A stretch of DNA of 32,851 nt from Planctomycetaceae bacterium (GCA_028284145.1 JANQSH010000169.1:1-32851), one strand, 5' to 3'. Shown: positions 8,867-18,580, numbered from the stretch's first letter. Translations and numbers: made by a program. Notes: generated from the sequence alone by a model not told the origin.

Positions 8867-9640
8867 ATGGACAAGGCGACGATCGGTGGATTGGCGTTAG
8901 GGGTCGGACTGCTGGTCATGTCCGTACTCATCGCGAAAGGTGCCACCTTCGCCGCCTTCATGGATATCCCCTCTGGGGCGGTCGTGATCGGCGGTGCGAT
9001 TGCCGCCTCCGGAATCGCCTTTCCCATCAAGGCTCTGCTTTCCCTGCCTAAAGTGGTGATGAAGGTCTTCTTTCCCAGGCAGCAGGACCTGGCCCCAGTC
9101 GTGCGCCAACTGGTGGAATTCGCCGAAGTCGCCCGGAAGGATGGCATCCTCGCTTTGGAAAGCAAAGTGGATGAAATCGAAGACCCGTTTATTTTGCTGG
9201 GCGTGCAAATGGCAGTCGACGGGACCGATGTCGAACTGATGGAGACAATCCTTCGTAGTGAAATTGATGCTGTCGCCTTCCGGCATAAAAACGGCAAATC
9301 GCTGATGGAAACGCTCGGTCGGTATGCCCCGGCCTTCGGCATGATTGGAACTCTGATGGGCCTGATCATCATGCTGGGGAACATGGATAATCCCGACATG
9401 ATTGGTCCGGGGATGGCCGTCGCGTTAATCACCACAATGTATGGTGCCATCATGGCCAACCTGATTTGCCTGCCGTTTGCGGACAAACTCGCGTTCTACA
9501 GCAAACAGGAAATCCAGCAACGGGAAGTGATCGTGCGGGGATTGCTCTCGATCCAGGAGGGAGATAACCCCCGCGTTCTGGAGCAGAAACTGAGTACATT
9601 CCTGCCCGCCGCCGATCGTGAGGCAGACAAAGCCGCATGA
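8867..9640 (+). CDS. motA: Flagellar motor stator protein MotA
   Basis: MotA is the four-helix partner of MotB in the proton- or sodium-driven stator. The 257-residue protein has two N-terminal membrane segments, a cytoplasmic region rich in charged residues, and two C-terminal membrane segments. The functionally important prolines are visible at P155 (GRYAPAFGMIGTLMG) and P181 (MIGPGMAVALITTMYG). It is followed by motB after 59 bp. The pair is inserted between flbD and fliL, where Bacillus has no stator genes. Confidence 0.96.
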   Translation: MDKATIGGLALGVGLLVMSVLIAKGATFAAFMDIPSGAVVIGGAIAASGIAFPIKALLSLPKVVMKVFFPRQQDLAPVVRQLVEFAEVARKDGILALESKVDEIEDPFILLGVQMAVDGTDVELMETILRSEIDAVAFRHKNGKSLMETLGRYAPAFGMIGTLMGLIIMLGNMDNPDMIGPGMAVALITTMYGAIMANLICLPFADKLAFYSKQEIQQREVIVRGLLSIQEGDNPRVLEQKLSTFLPAADREADKAA

Positions 9641-9699
9641 GTCGGCACGGAATTCGTGTCGAGTGAATGTAGAATACTCACACGCAAGGAGCGAATTCG

Positions 9700-10455
<756 letters not shown>

Positions 10456-10589
10456 TGCAGAGCCGAATTCGCGGTTCATTTCCTGGCTGGTCTCCTCGTC
10501 ATCACTCTCGTTGCGAGTAGCGCGTGCGATGCCGCTGGAAGAGGATTTCGAGTCCAGTCGCAGGAAGGTGAGGAACTGTCTGTCATGAG

Positions 10590-10684
10590 TAGCTTACCTT
10601 TTTGTGCAACGTCTCTGGCTCGTGGGGGCCTCTGTTGGCAGGCCGAACGATGTCCGTCGCGGAACAGAAGAGCGTAATACGCTC
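10590..10684 (+). repeat. Interspersed palindromic repeat, copy 4
   Basis: Copy between motB and fliL. It starts TAGCTTACC, so the AGAGC element at its left end is eroded. The central block GGCTCGTGGGGGCC and right palindrome AGAGCGTAATACGCTC are intact, except that the last base is changed and the flanking TA is lost. It lies 46 bp before the fliL start. Confidence 0.82.
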
Positions 10685-10730
10685 GCGTCGAATTTGATTT
10701 GAATTGTTTCATGCTCAGGGAGGAGCAGAC

Positions 10731-11270
10731 ATGGCGACGGAAGCTACGCCAGAAGTCCCCGGCATTGTCGATGACGATGTTGCAGGTGGTGACGAGCCAT
10801 CCAAAGGAGGAGGGTTTGTCAAAATCGCGGTCTTTGTGGTCGTACTGATGGGTATTGAAGCGGTTGTGCTGATGTTCGTCCTGCCGTCGGCTCCAGCGGA
10901 ACAGTCAACCGAGACAGAAGTGGCCGAAGCCGAGACGATCGAGAATGAAACGGTCGAAGTCTCGGTTGGAAAATTCGCACCGACGAACAGTCGTGCCGCA
11001 CCGGGAACGGTAATTCATCTGCAATTTACACTGGTTGCATTGGTCTCGCCCGACAATGAAGTCCGTTTCGACGAAGCCGTCAATAAACGCTACAAACACC
11101 AGGTTCGCGAGAAGGTGATCAAAGTCGCCCGCAGTTCCAGTCTGGACGACCTCAGCGACCCGAATCTGAGTACGATCAAGCGACTCGTCAAAGAGGAAAT
11201 CAACAAACTGCTGCGGAAAAGTTACATCAGCGAAATTGTCATCAGCGACTTCAAACGAACCGAGATCTGA
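10731..11270 (+). CDS. fliL: Flagellar basal body-associated protein FliL
   Basis: FliL is a single-span inner-membrane protein that surrounds or stabilises stator units. The frame extends back to 10704, but the ATG at 10731 is preceded by GGGAGGAGCAGAC, a strong ribosome binding site, giving 179 residues. One membrane segment is seen at about 25-45 (VKIAVFVVVLMGIEAVVLMF), then an acidic linker and a periplasmic domain ending in LRKSYISEIVISDFKRTEI, which fits the FliL C-terminus. It lies directly upstream of fliN; fliM, which usually intervenes, is absent. Confidence 0.85.
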   Translation: MATEATPEVPGIVDDDVAGGDEPSKGGGFVKIAVFVVVLMGIEAVVLMFVLPSAPAEQSTETEVAEAETIENETVEVSVGKFAPTNSRAAPGTVIHLQFTLVALVSPDNEVRFDEAVNKRYKHQVREKVIKVARSSSLDDLSDPNLSTIKRLVKEEINKLLRKSYISEIVISDFKRTEI

Positions 11271-11313
11271 TCTGCAAGGCAACTCAGTTTGAGCAGGAAA
11301 TGGCGAGTCTGAT

Positions 11314-11994
11314 ATGGCAGAAGACAATGAAAACGTAATCGACCCGGGTGATCTGGATGACTTACTGAAGGGCCAACAGGAACCTCCAGCCGGAATCACT
11401 CCAGGTGTCGAAAATGCGCCCTCAAAGGGTGATACGGACGGCAATCAGGCGGCGCAGGATGCAACGACGGAGCCAACAGCTTCGACCACATCGGAATCAT
11501 CGGCTATCTCCTCCGCGACATCAAACGAAACGACCGACTCAGGTGCGCTGAATGCCGATGAGTTGGGCACGTTGCTCAATCAACCGACTGGTGACGCGAC
11601 ATCGTCAAATCAATCGCCCGAAGAACTGCTCAGTCAGGCCGAACTCGATCTGGCCCGCGCGGTCTCACCCGATCTCGAAGACGCAACCCCCAGCGACGCT
11701 AAGCCATTCGCGTTTCAGGATTTCGATGCGTCCAGCCAGGAGGATGGTGAGGAGCGACAGCTACAGTCGTTGCACGATGTTGAACTCGATTTGTGTATCG
11801 AATTGGGCCGCACGGAATTGCTCATTGATGAGGTCCTCAAACTCCGGCCCGGCTCCGTCGTTCCACTCGACAAACTGGCGGGCGATCCCGTCGATGTTCT
11901 CGTCAATGGACGACTTGTTGCGCGGGGTGAGGTACTCGTATTGAATGACAATTTCTGCGTTCGTGTCGCCGAGATCCTTTCCCCCGATTTTTAA
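11314..11994 (+). CDS. fliN: Flagellar motor switch protein FliN
   Basis: FliN is a C-ring component. The C-terminal SpoA/SURF domain is unmistakable at about residues 150-226: [23 protein letters not shown], then [21 protein letters not shown], then [14 protein letters not shown]. The N-terminal 145 residues are acidic and rich in Ser, Thr, Ala and Gln, a long low-complexity extension compared with the enterobacterial protein of about 137 residues. The extension shows no CheC-like domain, so this is not a FliY. Because fliM is not adjacent, its partner must be encoded elsewhere. Confidence 0.92.
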   Translation: MAEDNENVIDPGDLDDLLKGQQEPPAGITPGVENAPSKGDTDGNQAAQDATTEPTASTTSESSAISSATSNETTDSGALNADELGTLLNQPTGDATSSNQSPEELLSQAELDLARAVSPDLEDATPSDAKPFAFQDFDASSQEDGEERQLQSLHDVELDLCIELGRTELLIDEVLKLRPGSVVPLDKLAGDPVDVLVNGRLVARGEVLVLNDNFCVRVAEILSPDF

Positions 11995-12054
11995 TCTTGC
12001 AAAAAGAGCCTGTGATCCAGGGATGGATCGCTGACAATTTCAGGATGATAAAGC

Positions 12055-13056
12055 ATGATGCGGTTGTGCATCGCAATGCTGGCAGTTTGCTTTGCGATCG
12101 GTTGCTTTGCGATCGGGTTTTCTGCCGAAGCGCACACGGATGACACGCACCGGCCCTGGCAGGGAACGCAGAGCAAACGGGAGGGTACAGGACAATTCGC
12201 CAACCCCACCCACCAACGCCTGCCCGCTCTTTCCGGCGAAAACGGAAACTCAGACTGGATGGCTAATCCGGCCTCCTCATCAACGGTATTTCACCCGATA
12301 TCAAATAGCGCGAACCCGTCGCTACGTTCCGGGTCTTCATTCCTGGCCGGTGAGCAATCTGCAACCAATGCCGAAGGGAACGGTCGAAAAATCTCCCCAC
12401 CGGGTCGGGCCATCACGCCACCCGGACAGGACGCAGAAACGGGAAAGACACCGGGCGGTTCCATCTGGTCAACGATTGGCGGGTTAGCTATCGTTGTCAC
12501 TCTGATTCTGATCGTGGCGAAGATCTGGAAGAAAAACGGCAAGACTTTGACCGGAGGTTTGCCCACCGAAGTGTTTGAGCGGTTGGGAAGAAGCCACCTG
12601 GATCACAGACAATCGGTTCATCTGGTAAGATTGGGTTCGCGTATTCTGGTCATCGGATCATCCGCAGATGGACTCCGTACGTTGGCGGAGATTTCCGATC
12701 CCGTCGAAGTCGATTATCTGGCAGGATTATGCCGACATGATTCCGACCAGCAAACTGTGGTGGATACCTTTCGCAATCTCTTCCAACGAACCACAACCGG
12801 ACCCGGCTCCGTGGTTCCGTCAGGGAGGGGATCCTCCGGCATCCCGCCGATGGCGACGGAACGCTCAACTCACAGGGATGAACCGGCGAACTACGAAGAT
12901 TCGCGTGAACCGACACGCGAGGAAGCGCGCTTTGCATCGCACCCGATCGATGACGACGCGTTAGACCAGTTCCGCAGCCGGATTCAGCAGACGCTGGCCG
13001 AGGGTTCTCCGGAAAATGGCGGCCTCCATTCCGACATGGAGGAATCGCATGACTGA
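12055..13056 (+). CDS. fliO: Flagellar biosynthesis protein FliO-like
   Basis: FliO helps assemble the FliP ring of the export gate. The 333-residue protein has an N-terminal hydrophobic signal-like segment (residues 3-25), a long low-complexity exported linker, one membrane segment at about 140-160 ([23 protein letters not shown]), and a small cytoplasmic beta domain containing [20 protein letters not shown], typical of FliO/MopB. It is longer than usual because of both linker and C-terminal tail. The signal region contains a 15-bp tandem duplication encoding CFAIG twice. Assignment rests on the domain and on its position directly before fliP, which it overlaps by 8 bp. Confidence 0.85.
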   Translation: MMRLCIAMLAVCFAIGCFAIGFSAEAHTDDTHRPWQGTQSKREGTGQFANPTHQRLPALSGENGNSDWMANPASSSTVFHPISNSANPSLRSGSSFLAGEQSATNAEGNGRKISPPGRAITPPGQDAETGKTPGGSIWSTIGGLAIVVTLILIVAKIWKKNGKTLTGGLPTEVFERLGRSHLDHRQSVHLVRLGSRILVIGSSADGLRTLAEISDPVEVDYLAGLCRHDSDQQTVVDTFRNLFQRTTTGPGSVVPSGRGSSGIPPMATERSTHRDEPANYEDSREPTREEARFASHPIDDDALDQFRSRIQQTLAEGSPENGGLHSDMEESHD

Positions 13057-14065
13057 AGAAACGCCCTCACGTTGGCAGGAATGGTTGCGGCAACGTACAC
13101 GCGTGCCGAAAAAACGCCTCGCCCTGGGGGGCGTGTTGTTGATTGTCTGGCTGATGTTGCAGGCGATGCCCAACTCGACAGCCGCCCAGCAAACACTGCT
13201 ACAGCGCCCCGTAAACCAGACACCACACGGTATCGCCAACGGCTTGCCCGATACGCAAATTGGACAGGGACCACTCGTTCCAAATGAACCGACTGTCGAT
13301 CGATCGGATGTCGAAGCCGATCCTGGCCTGGCCGTTCCCGCGAGTATGGATGTCGAACAGATGCTCTCGCCCGGTGGGTTATCGTCGACGCTGAAAATTA
13401 TGATGTTGATGACGGTCCTCAGTCTGGCACCGTCGTTGCTCATCATGACCACCTGCTTCATCCGGTTCGTGATTGTCCTCGGTTTGCTGAGGCAGGCATT
13501 GGGGACGCAGCAACTCCCGCCGAATCAGGTCATCGTTTCACTCTGCCTGTTCCTGACGTTTCTGGTTATGGCTCCCGCCTGGCAGCGTTCGTATCAGGAA
13601 GGCATCCGACCGTATACAAATCCCGGACCGGGCGATGACACACTCACCTTCGATCAGGCATTTGAACGCACAGTGCGCCCGTTGCGGCAATTCATGAGTG
13701 ACCAGATCGAAGCGACCGGCAATAGCGACACTGTCTGGGCGTTCTACGAATTCCAGAACCCGACAATCGATCTGGAAGCGAATGCGGAACAACTTCCCGA
13801 GACGTATGATCAGGTACCGCTCACTGTGTTATTACCCGCCTACATGCTGAGCGAATTGAAGACGGCATTCGTGATTGGCTTTCAGCTCTATCTGCCATTT
13901 CTGGTCATCGATATGGTGGTCGCTTCGGTGTTGATCAGCATGGGCATGATGATGCTGCCACCGGTGCTGATTTCGTTGCCCTTCAAACTGTTACTTTTCG
14001 TGCTGATCGATGGCTGGTTCCTCACTGTCGGCATGCTGCTGGAAAGTGTACAACCATTTGGCTGA
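13049..14065 (+). CDS. fliP: Flagellar export gate protein FliP
   Basis: FliP forms the pentameric core of the flagellar export gate with FliQ and FliR. The chosen ATG at 13049 follows a GGAGG ribosome binding site and gives 338 residues; the frame itself opens earlier. After an N-terminal signal-like segment and linker come the family blocks [51 protein letters not shown] and [22 protein letters not shown]. Spacing between the blocks is normal. It overlaps fliO by 8 bp, showing tight coupling. Confidence 0.96.
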   Translation: MTEETPSRWQEWLRQRTRVPKKRLALGGVLLIVWLMLQAMPNSTAAQQTLLQRPVNQTPHGIANGLPDTQIGQGPLVPNEPTVDRSDVEADPGLAVPASMDVEQMLSPGGLSSTLKIMMLMTVLSLAPSLLIMTTCFIRFVIVLGLLRQALGTQQLPPNQVIVSLCLFLTFLVMAPAWQRSYQEGIRPYTNPGPGDDTLTFDQAFERTVRPLRQFMSDQIEATGNSDTVWAFYEFQNPTIDLEANAEQLPETYDQVPLTVLLPAYMLSELKTAFVIGFQLYLPFLVIDMVVASVLISMGMMMLPPVLISLPFKLLLFVLIDGWFLTVGMLLESVQPFG

Positions 14066-14132
14066 CGTGGAATGGCTGAAGTAATCGCACGGTAACCGGT
14101 TTTCGTTTGGATGGAACGCAGGCACTGGAAAT

Positions 14133-14399
14133 ATGGATGTCGATCAGGCAGTGGAACTTGGACGAGCAGCGGTGATGCTGACACTGATGGTCGGTGCACC
14201 TGTGATGGTGATCGCCGTATTCGTCGGTCTGTTGATTTCCATCATGCAGGCCGTGACACAATTGCAGGATCAGACGCTCAGTTTCGTTCCGAAAATCGTC
14301 GCGATGTTGTTAGCCATGCTGTACGCACTTCCCTGGGCCATTAATCAACTGGTGGAGTACTCGACAAACCTGATAATGGGAATCCCCGGCACACTCTGA
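14133..14399 (+). CDS. fliQ: Flagellar export gate protein FliQ
   Basis: FliQ has the family length (88 residues) and two hydrophobic hairpin helices. The conserved stretch VGLLISIMQAVTQLQDQTLSFVPKI is present. Four or so copies pack around the FliP-FliR core. It lies between fliP and fliR in the universal order. Confidence 0.96.
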   Translation: MDVDQAVELGRAAVMLTLMVGAPVMVIAVFVGLLISIMQAVTQLQDQTLSFVPKIVAMLLAMLYALPWAINQLVEYSTNLIMGIPGTL

Positions 14400-14456
14400 T
14401 CAACTCCTCATCCCAATGCAACCCCACTACCGCTACGCGGTTGAAAACAGGCGAGC

Positions 14457-15455
14457 ATGGAAATTGAGCCATTCCTCAATCGCGTTTTCGTCGACCCGCT
14501 GGCTGGCGTTACGCTCCAGCATCTGCTGGGTCTGGCAACTCAACACTTCTATGCCTTTCTTTTGGTACTGGTCCGAGTCAGCGGGTTGATGACCATCGGC
14601 CCGCTGTTTGGCCAGTCGATTGTACCTGCCAATGTGCGCATCTTTCTGGTGCTGACCATCTCGCTGATTCTCACGCCGATGCTCAACCAACAAGCGAAAG
14701 TCGGGTTCGACCGACTGGACGCGAATCAAAACGAATTGCTGTCGCGCGATGAGATTCCTGAGCATCTGCTGGAACGTTTCGACTCTCTTGTTGTGACTGC
14801 AGGAAAACTTCCAGGTGCCTCTTTGCAGAAGCATGAGTTTTCTTACCCCATTGATGTGCCGAAAACGGTTCTCGATTTTGCCTGGGTTGGTGTGGGGGAA
14901 TTCGGCATCGGTTTGGCGCTCGGACTGGGTGTCCTCACAATTCTCTCTGGCCTGCAATTAACCGGTGAGTTGATCGACCAGCAAACCGGTATCGCGCTGG
15001 GAGGGGTGTTTAACCCCGGTTTGGACGCCGAAACGTCTGTCAGCGGGCAATTACTCTACCTGTTGGGCATCGTTGTCATGCTCTGTATGGAACCCATCGG
15101 CGGGCACATCATGATGGTTTCCGCATTGGTCGAGACGTTTCAGACCTTACCCGCTGGTGAGGGATTTCTTTCGGTTTCAACGTTCGAATTCCTGCGTGAT
15201 CTGGTGCATATGTCGCTCGTGCTGGCCGTGCAGGTCGCTGCACCTTTACTGGCAATGATGTCCCTGGTCGCTCTCACGATGGGTTTTCTCGGTCATACCG
15301 TGCCTCAGATCAATGTCCTGGTCGTCGGATTTCCCGTTCGAGCGATGGTCAATCTGGTCGTGTTGGCCATCACCCTTTCCGGAGCAGCCAGGCACGTTGT
15401 CAACATTGTACCGTATACAATCGACAGTTTGCGCGCTTCCCTCGCTGGAGTTTGA
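14457..15455 (+). CDS. fliR: Flagellar export gate protein FliR with an inserted EF-hand-like segment
   Basis: FliR completes the export gate. The 332-residue protein shows the expected membrane segments and family blocks such as GELIDQQTGIALGGVFNP and LVVGFPVRAMVNL. Compared with enterobacterial FliR (about 260 residues), an extra segment of about 50 residues sits at about 81-133, between the third hydrophobic stretch and the GEFGIGLALGLGV helix. It contains a 12-residue loop at 88-99 (DANQNELLSRDE) flanked by FDRL and by LLERFDSL. Asp, Asn, Asn, Ser and Glu occupy loop positions 1, 3, 5, 9 and 12, as in a calcium-binding EF-hand; the usual Gly at position 6 is Glu. Identification as FliR is secure; calcium binding is inference. 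Confidence 0.95.
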   Translation: MEIEPFLNRVFVDPLAGVTLQHLLGLATQHFYAFLLVLVRVSGLMTIGPLFGQSIVPANVRIFLVLTISLILTPMLNQQAKVGFDRLDANQNELLSRDEIPEHLLERFDSLVVTAGKLPGASLQKHEFSYPIDVPKTVLDFAWVGVGEFGIGLALGLGVLTILSGLQLTGELIDQQTGIALGGVFNPGLDAETSVSGQLLYLLGIVVMLCMEPIGGHIMMVSALVETFQTLPAGEGFLSVSTFEFLRDLVHMSLVLAVQVAAPLLAMMSLVALTMGFLGHTVPQINVLVVGFPVRAMVNLVVLAITLSGAARHVVNIVPYTIDSLRASLAGV

Positions 15456-15481
15456 TAGCGATTCATATATAGAAAGTCGCG

Positions 15482-16558
15482 ATGCCGGGCGAAGAATTCG
15501 GAGAAAAAACAGAACAACCGACAGAACGCCGGCTGCAAGACGCCCGTGAAAAGGGCAACGTCGCGCGCAGTGTCGACCTCAACGCAGCCGGGTTGATGAT
15601 GGTCGTCGCGCTGATGCTGTACATGGCTGGTGGTTCAACGTTGAAGTCCCTTGCAGAATACCTCCGAATGTCGATCACCTCCGCCAGCCATCTACGTTAC
15701 GATAACAAGATCGCCGAAGCTCACTATGGCGATCTATTGAGTTGGGCGGGCCAGGCGGTGTTGCCATTGTTGCTCGCTTTTGCCGGTGCCGCCATGCTGT
15801 TGAACATCCTGCAGATCGGATTCCTGTTCGCACCACAGATCCTTTCTCCCAAGTGGAATCACCTGAATCCGATGTCGGGTCTGCAGCGAATCTTCTCCGT
15901 TCGATCAACAATGAAACTGGTTATCAGCCTCGGTAAACTCGCATTGGTGGTCGTCATTGCTTCTGCCTTTGTCTGGTACGAGTTGCCGAAATTTGTACTC
16001 TGGATGCAGGCAGAACCGGGAACGATTGCCGAGGGCGTCAATCAGTCGATGGCAATGCTCGCCTTTCTGTTAGCGCTGTCTCTGGTTGTGCTGGCGCTGC
16101 TCGATTTCGGCTTTCAGAAGTGGAAGTACCAGCAGGATCTGATGATGACGAAGCAGGAGGTCCGCGAAGAAATGAAGCAGATGGAGGGCGACCCGCACAT
16201 CCGCCAGCGACGGCGCGAAACCCATCGCAAGATGACGCAGGCCCGTGAAATGCAACAAGTGCAGGATGCCGACGTTGTCATCACCAACCCCACTCACTAC
16301 TCCATCGCCATCCAGTACGATCCCGACACGATGCCCGCCCCCAAGGTGATCGCCAAAGGGGTGGACGATATCGCTTTACGAATTCGCCGCATTGCCGCGG
16401 AAAATAAAATTCCGATCATCGAACGGAAGGAACTGGCTCAGGAACTGTATCGCACGGTGAAGTCGGGGCATTTCATTCCTGTCGAGATGTATGAGGTGTT
16501 CGTGGAAATCATGGCGTATGTCTTCCGCCTCACAGGTCGCCAGGCACCGAAAGTTTAG
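15482..16558 (+). CDS. flhB: Flagellar export switch protein FlhB
   Basis: FlhB switches export from hook to filament substrates after cleaving itself. The N-terminus EKTEQPTERRLQDAREKGNVARS is typical, followed by four hydrophobic segments and the cytoplasmic domain. The autocleavage motif NPTH is at residues 269-272, in its usual context. Length (358) is normal. The next gene would normally be flhA, but the cluster ends here: the TAG stop is the first three bases of repeat copy 5, and the genes beyond are unrelated. Confidence 0.97.
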   Translation: MPGEEFGEKTEQPTERRLQDAREKGNVARSVDLNAAGLMMVVALMLYMAGGSTLKSLAEYLRMSITSASHLRYDNKIAEAHYGDLLSWAGQAVLPLLLAFAGAAMLLNILQIGFLFAPQILSPKWNHLNPMSGLQRIFSVRSTMKLVISLGKLALVVVIASAFVWYELPKFVLWMQAEPGTIAEGVNQSMAMLAFLLALSLVVLALLDFGFQKWKYQQDLMMTKQEVREEMKQMEGDPHIRQRRRETHRKMTQAREMQQVQDADVVITNPTHYSIAIQYDPDTMPAPKVIAKGVDDIALRIRRIAAENKIPIIERKELAQELYRTVKSGHFIPVEMYEVFVEIMAYVFRLTGRQAPKV

Positions 16559-16631
16559 AGCGTATTACGCTCTTCTGTGGCGCGAAAATCGTCTCCTGGC
16601 CTGCAAACGCAAATGCAAACTCCCACGAACG
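16556..16631 (-). repeat. Interspersed palindromic repeat, copy 5 (inverted, partial)
   Basis: It begins TAGAGCGTATTACGCTCT with a perfect palindrome, continues TTCTGTGGCGCG, and keeps the centre (CTGGCCTGCAAAC, CTCCCACGA). After about 16630 the similarity fades, so the far arm is degenerate or replaced. The leading TAG is the stop codon of flhB. Confidence 0.8.
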
Positions 16632-16702
16632 AAAAACAATTATCGCATTTTGAAAACGCAAGTCAAGCTGAATTTCCAAAAAACGGAAATAAAAATTGCA
16701 GG

Positions 16703-16957
16703 TTACTTGCTGGGAAAGATCTCTCTTACTTTCATTTTGACGGATTTCGCAAAAGCGGGCATTGCGTCCAGCCTGGGAACCGTTCGTTGATTCTCCCATT
16801 TGTAGTAGGTTTGAACCGGCACCTCGTAGCCGAACTTCGCCATTCGCTCCACAACTTCCTCGACGGTAAAACCGGCTTCTTCTCGAAGTTTCCGCATGCG
16901 CACCGATAGCCGCTGACTGTAGGTATCCATTTTTGGTTCTTTGCGCGCGGGTGCCAT
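16703..16957 (-). CDS. XRE-family helix-turn-helix regulator
   Basis: This 84-residue protein is a small DNA-binding regulator of the Cro/C1 (XRE) type. The domain runs over most of it: RLSVRMRKLREEAGFTVEEV, then an unusual second half VPVQTYYKWENQRTVPRLDAMPAFAKSVKMKVREI, which matches the HTH pattern of recognition helix plus Trp-Glu-Asn. The start at 16957 is supported by GAAGGA 12 bp upstream on the minus strand; an alternative ATG lies nine codons in. It lies in a segment facing the flagellar cluster and next to an excisionase-like fragment, which suggests a mobile-element origin. Confidence 0.8.
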   Translation of the reverse strand: MAPARKEPKMDTYSQRLSVRMRKLREEAGFTVEEVVERMAKFGYEVPVQTYYKWENQRTVPRLDAMPAFAKSVKMKVREIFPSK

Positions 16958-17105
16958 GCTGAATCCTTCGTAAGTTGTTATACAGGTTCAGCATAGTACC
17001 AACTATTCCGTAAAAAAGCACGACTGGTGGTCGCCAGTGCCAACGTTTGCTCCGTGCAGGCCCGTACCTTCCGCGCGAAAATTGGGGGTGTTTTTGGAAA
17101 ATCAA

Positions 17106-17297
17106 TCAGCCAAGTGGATGCCCAAGAAAAGACTCAACACTGCTGCGAAGGAATTAAAGTTGCTTTCTCAATCGGCGACTCTTCAAAACTTTCTCTTGGC
17201 ACATCCGCCAAAGAGTGATTCGCGACAAACCAGTTGCCCTCATTGTGTCCTCATGGGACATCCATTTTTTTGAAGTTTGTGGTGTTTCCCGTTTCAT
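17106..17297 (-). pseudogene. Excisionase-like (MerR-type HTH) gene with in-frame TAA
   Basis: From the ATG at 17297 the frame gives a short HTH protein with KWMSHEDTMRATGLSRITLWRMCQEKVLKSRRLRKQL, the pattern of the excisionase/HTH_17 family. A TAA at 17156-17154 then ends it, but the same frame continues FLRSSVESFLGHPLG to a TGA at 17106. That continuation is just what follows the wing in this family (a FLR..VE.FL block). The simplest reading is one nonsense mutation in an otherwise intact gene. Programmed readthrough or a functional short form cannot be excluded. A GAAGG-like ribosome binding site and a TATAAT box lie upstream. Confidence 0.65.
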
Positions 17298-17330
17298 CCT
17301 GTTGCCTTCTGTTTCGGTTGGAATAGAGGA

Positions 17331-17336
17331 ATTATA
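17331..17336 (-). promoter_or_regulatory. Candidate -10 box for the excisionase-like gene
   Basis: On the minus strand TATAAT is a perfect -10 hexamer, about 34 bp upstream of the ATG at 17297. No good -35 hexamer is seen at 17 bp, so the promoter is only suggested. Confidence 0.4.
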
Positions 17337-17445
17337 CACCACGTTTTTCTGCGCAACGGGTCTGGTGAAAAAGCAAACACAATGCGGCGCCGTAGGGTCA
17401 CCTAACGACGTCAAACGACGTGAAAAATTTTTGAAAAAAGCGTTG

Positions 17446-17463
17446 ACACTATATTTGTAGTGT
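17446..17463. promoter_or_regulatory. Inverted repeat overlapping a TTGACA box; possible operator
   Basis: ACACTA and TAGTGT flank a 6-bp spacer (TATTTG), forming a perfect 6-bp dyad. Its left edge overlaps TTGACA at 17443-17448, a perfect -35 hexamer, but no -10 hexamer is found at 17 bp. A nearby direct repeat (ACGACGT twice, around 17406-17420) adds to the impression of a regulatory site. It may be the operator of the XRE regulator 500 bp away; that is inference. Confidence 0.4.
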
Positions 17464-17630
17464 TTGGGCGAATGCGGCCTGAAAAGAGGGGCAGGGAATC
17501 AAACCACCAGTTTAGCCACCAGTTCGCGAAACAAACTGCAACAAAACGGAACAGGAGGTTGCGACCGAATGGGGCAATAGGTAAGATTCGCCCAGTTGAA
17601 ATGACTTAAATAGCAGTGTTTTTCCACAAA

Positions 17631-17704
17631 CGGGACGTGGCGCAGTCTGGTAGCGCGCTTGACTGGGGGTCAAGAGGTCGCAGGTTCAAATCCTGTCGTC
17701 CCGA
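17631..17704 (+). tRNA. tRNA-Pro (anticodon GGG)
   Basis: The cloverleaf is complete. The acceptor stem CGGGACG pairs with CGTCCCG, the D arm has GCGC and GCGC, the anticodon stem CTTGA/TCAAG encloses loop CTGGGGG (anticodon GGG), and the T arm GCAGG/CCTGT encloses TTCAAAT. The discriminator is A and no CCA is encoded. It is flanked by mobile-element remnants on both sides, consistent with use as an integration site. Confidence 0.95.
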
Positions 17705-17730
17705 CTTTTGATACCAAGGGTTTTCGTCAA

Positions 17731-17961
17731 TCAGACATCAGCCAAAAATGCCAATGGTACAGAATTTGGTACAGAACTCTCGCTGATGTAAAAAACCCCT
17801 GTGCGGTACCCTTTCATTGCGACACCATTTTCAAGATCCCATTTCACGATGAGTTTCCCATCTTTGTAGACGTGAACATGCTTTGGCGGATGATCGCCGA
17901 TCCAGGTGACGAAAATGTAGTTACCACGCCGAATTTTGCCCGCCCAAAAATAGCACCACAC
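17731..17961 (-). pseudogene. DUF4160-like fragment, C-terminus replaced
   Basis: The frame encodes GKIRRGNYIFVTWIGDHPP followed by KHVHVYKDGKLIVKWDLENG, a clear match to the DUF4160 pattern (DH.P.H.HV...G). The function of the family is not known to me; it is often found in toxin-antitoxin-like or phage-like settings. A GTG at 17961 would give 76 residues, near family length, and the open frame extends further to 18285 into the 3' end of the globin gene. After VAMKG the expected C-terminal helix is missing and the frame runs into a short direct repeat (TGGTACAGAA at 17755 and 17767) near the tRNA. This suggests truncation by an integration or deletion event. Confidence 0.5.
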
Positions 17962-18169
17962 AAGGTAACGGAAGTCAGGGGTGAGACAAATGCGCCTTAC
18001 GGAAACGACGACATCGAGAACGAGGTTTTGCACACATCCTGGACTGCCTCCTGTTACAAAGAGTGGAAACCGTTCCAATTCCACTCCAAGGTAGTCCAGA
18101 TAAGAAGAAGAAGATAATTCCTTCTTAACCCCCATACGACGTGTTATGCCGCTCTCGTGAACGCGAACT

Positions 18170-18580
18170 TCAGTATCTTCGCACCATGTGCTCCACGACA
18201 TGTCCGAGAATTCGGCGCCAAGTGTCTTCGATACCTTTGTCCCATTTCTCATCGAACTTTGAAGCCGTTTCAATGACTGCATCAAGCCAGAGATCGTAGA
18301 AACGTGGTTCGATGTTCAGGTGGTAACGGTCATGAGTCGTTGTACGTTCATGGATTTCACGAAGGGCCTCCGGCTCACCGCTGGTTGCACCTGCGCAAAG
18401 CTCCAATGACCGATGCAGCATCCTGTTTTGGTTTTCGAAGTCGGTGAATCTGAATTTATCTCTCACCTCGTCCGAGGCCCCGATAAATCGCTTGTAGAAC
18501 ACAGGGATGAAATCCTGCGACTCGGAACACCGCTTCAGGCTCTGCAGGAAAACGTCTTTTGGCGCGTGTTGATCCATCAT
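18170..18580 (-). CDS. Globin-family protein
   Basis: This 136-residue protein (ATG at 18580) is a bacterial globin. Family landmarks are DFIPVFYKRFI near the start, RDKFRFTDFENQNRML, the proximal-histidine segment TTTHDRYHLNI (H83 is the likely heme ligand), and FYDLWLDAVIETASKFD followed by W and a C-terminal MVRRY. Such proteins bind heme and may sense or transport a gaseous ligand; no fused output domain is present, so the role is open. The frame starts earlier at 18643, but the tandem ATG at 18577-18580 is where the globin text begins. It lies between the DUF4160 fragment and a membrane lipoprotein, both on the same strand. Confidence 0.78.
   Translation of the reverse strand: MMDQHAPKDVFLQSLKRCSESQDFIPVFYKRFIGASDEVRDKFRFTDFENQNRMLHRSLELCAGATSGEPEALREIHERTTTHDRYHLNIEPRFYDLWLDAVIETASKFDEKWDKGIEDTWRRILGHVVEHMVRRY

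Noticed and set aside
12097..12126. 15-bp tandem duplication in the fliO signal region
   Set aside because: It only duplicates CFAIG within a hydrophobic segment and keeps the frame; probably neutral.
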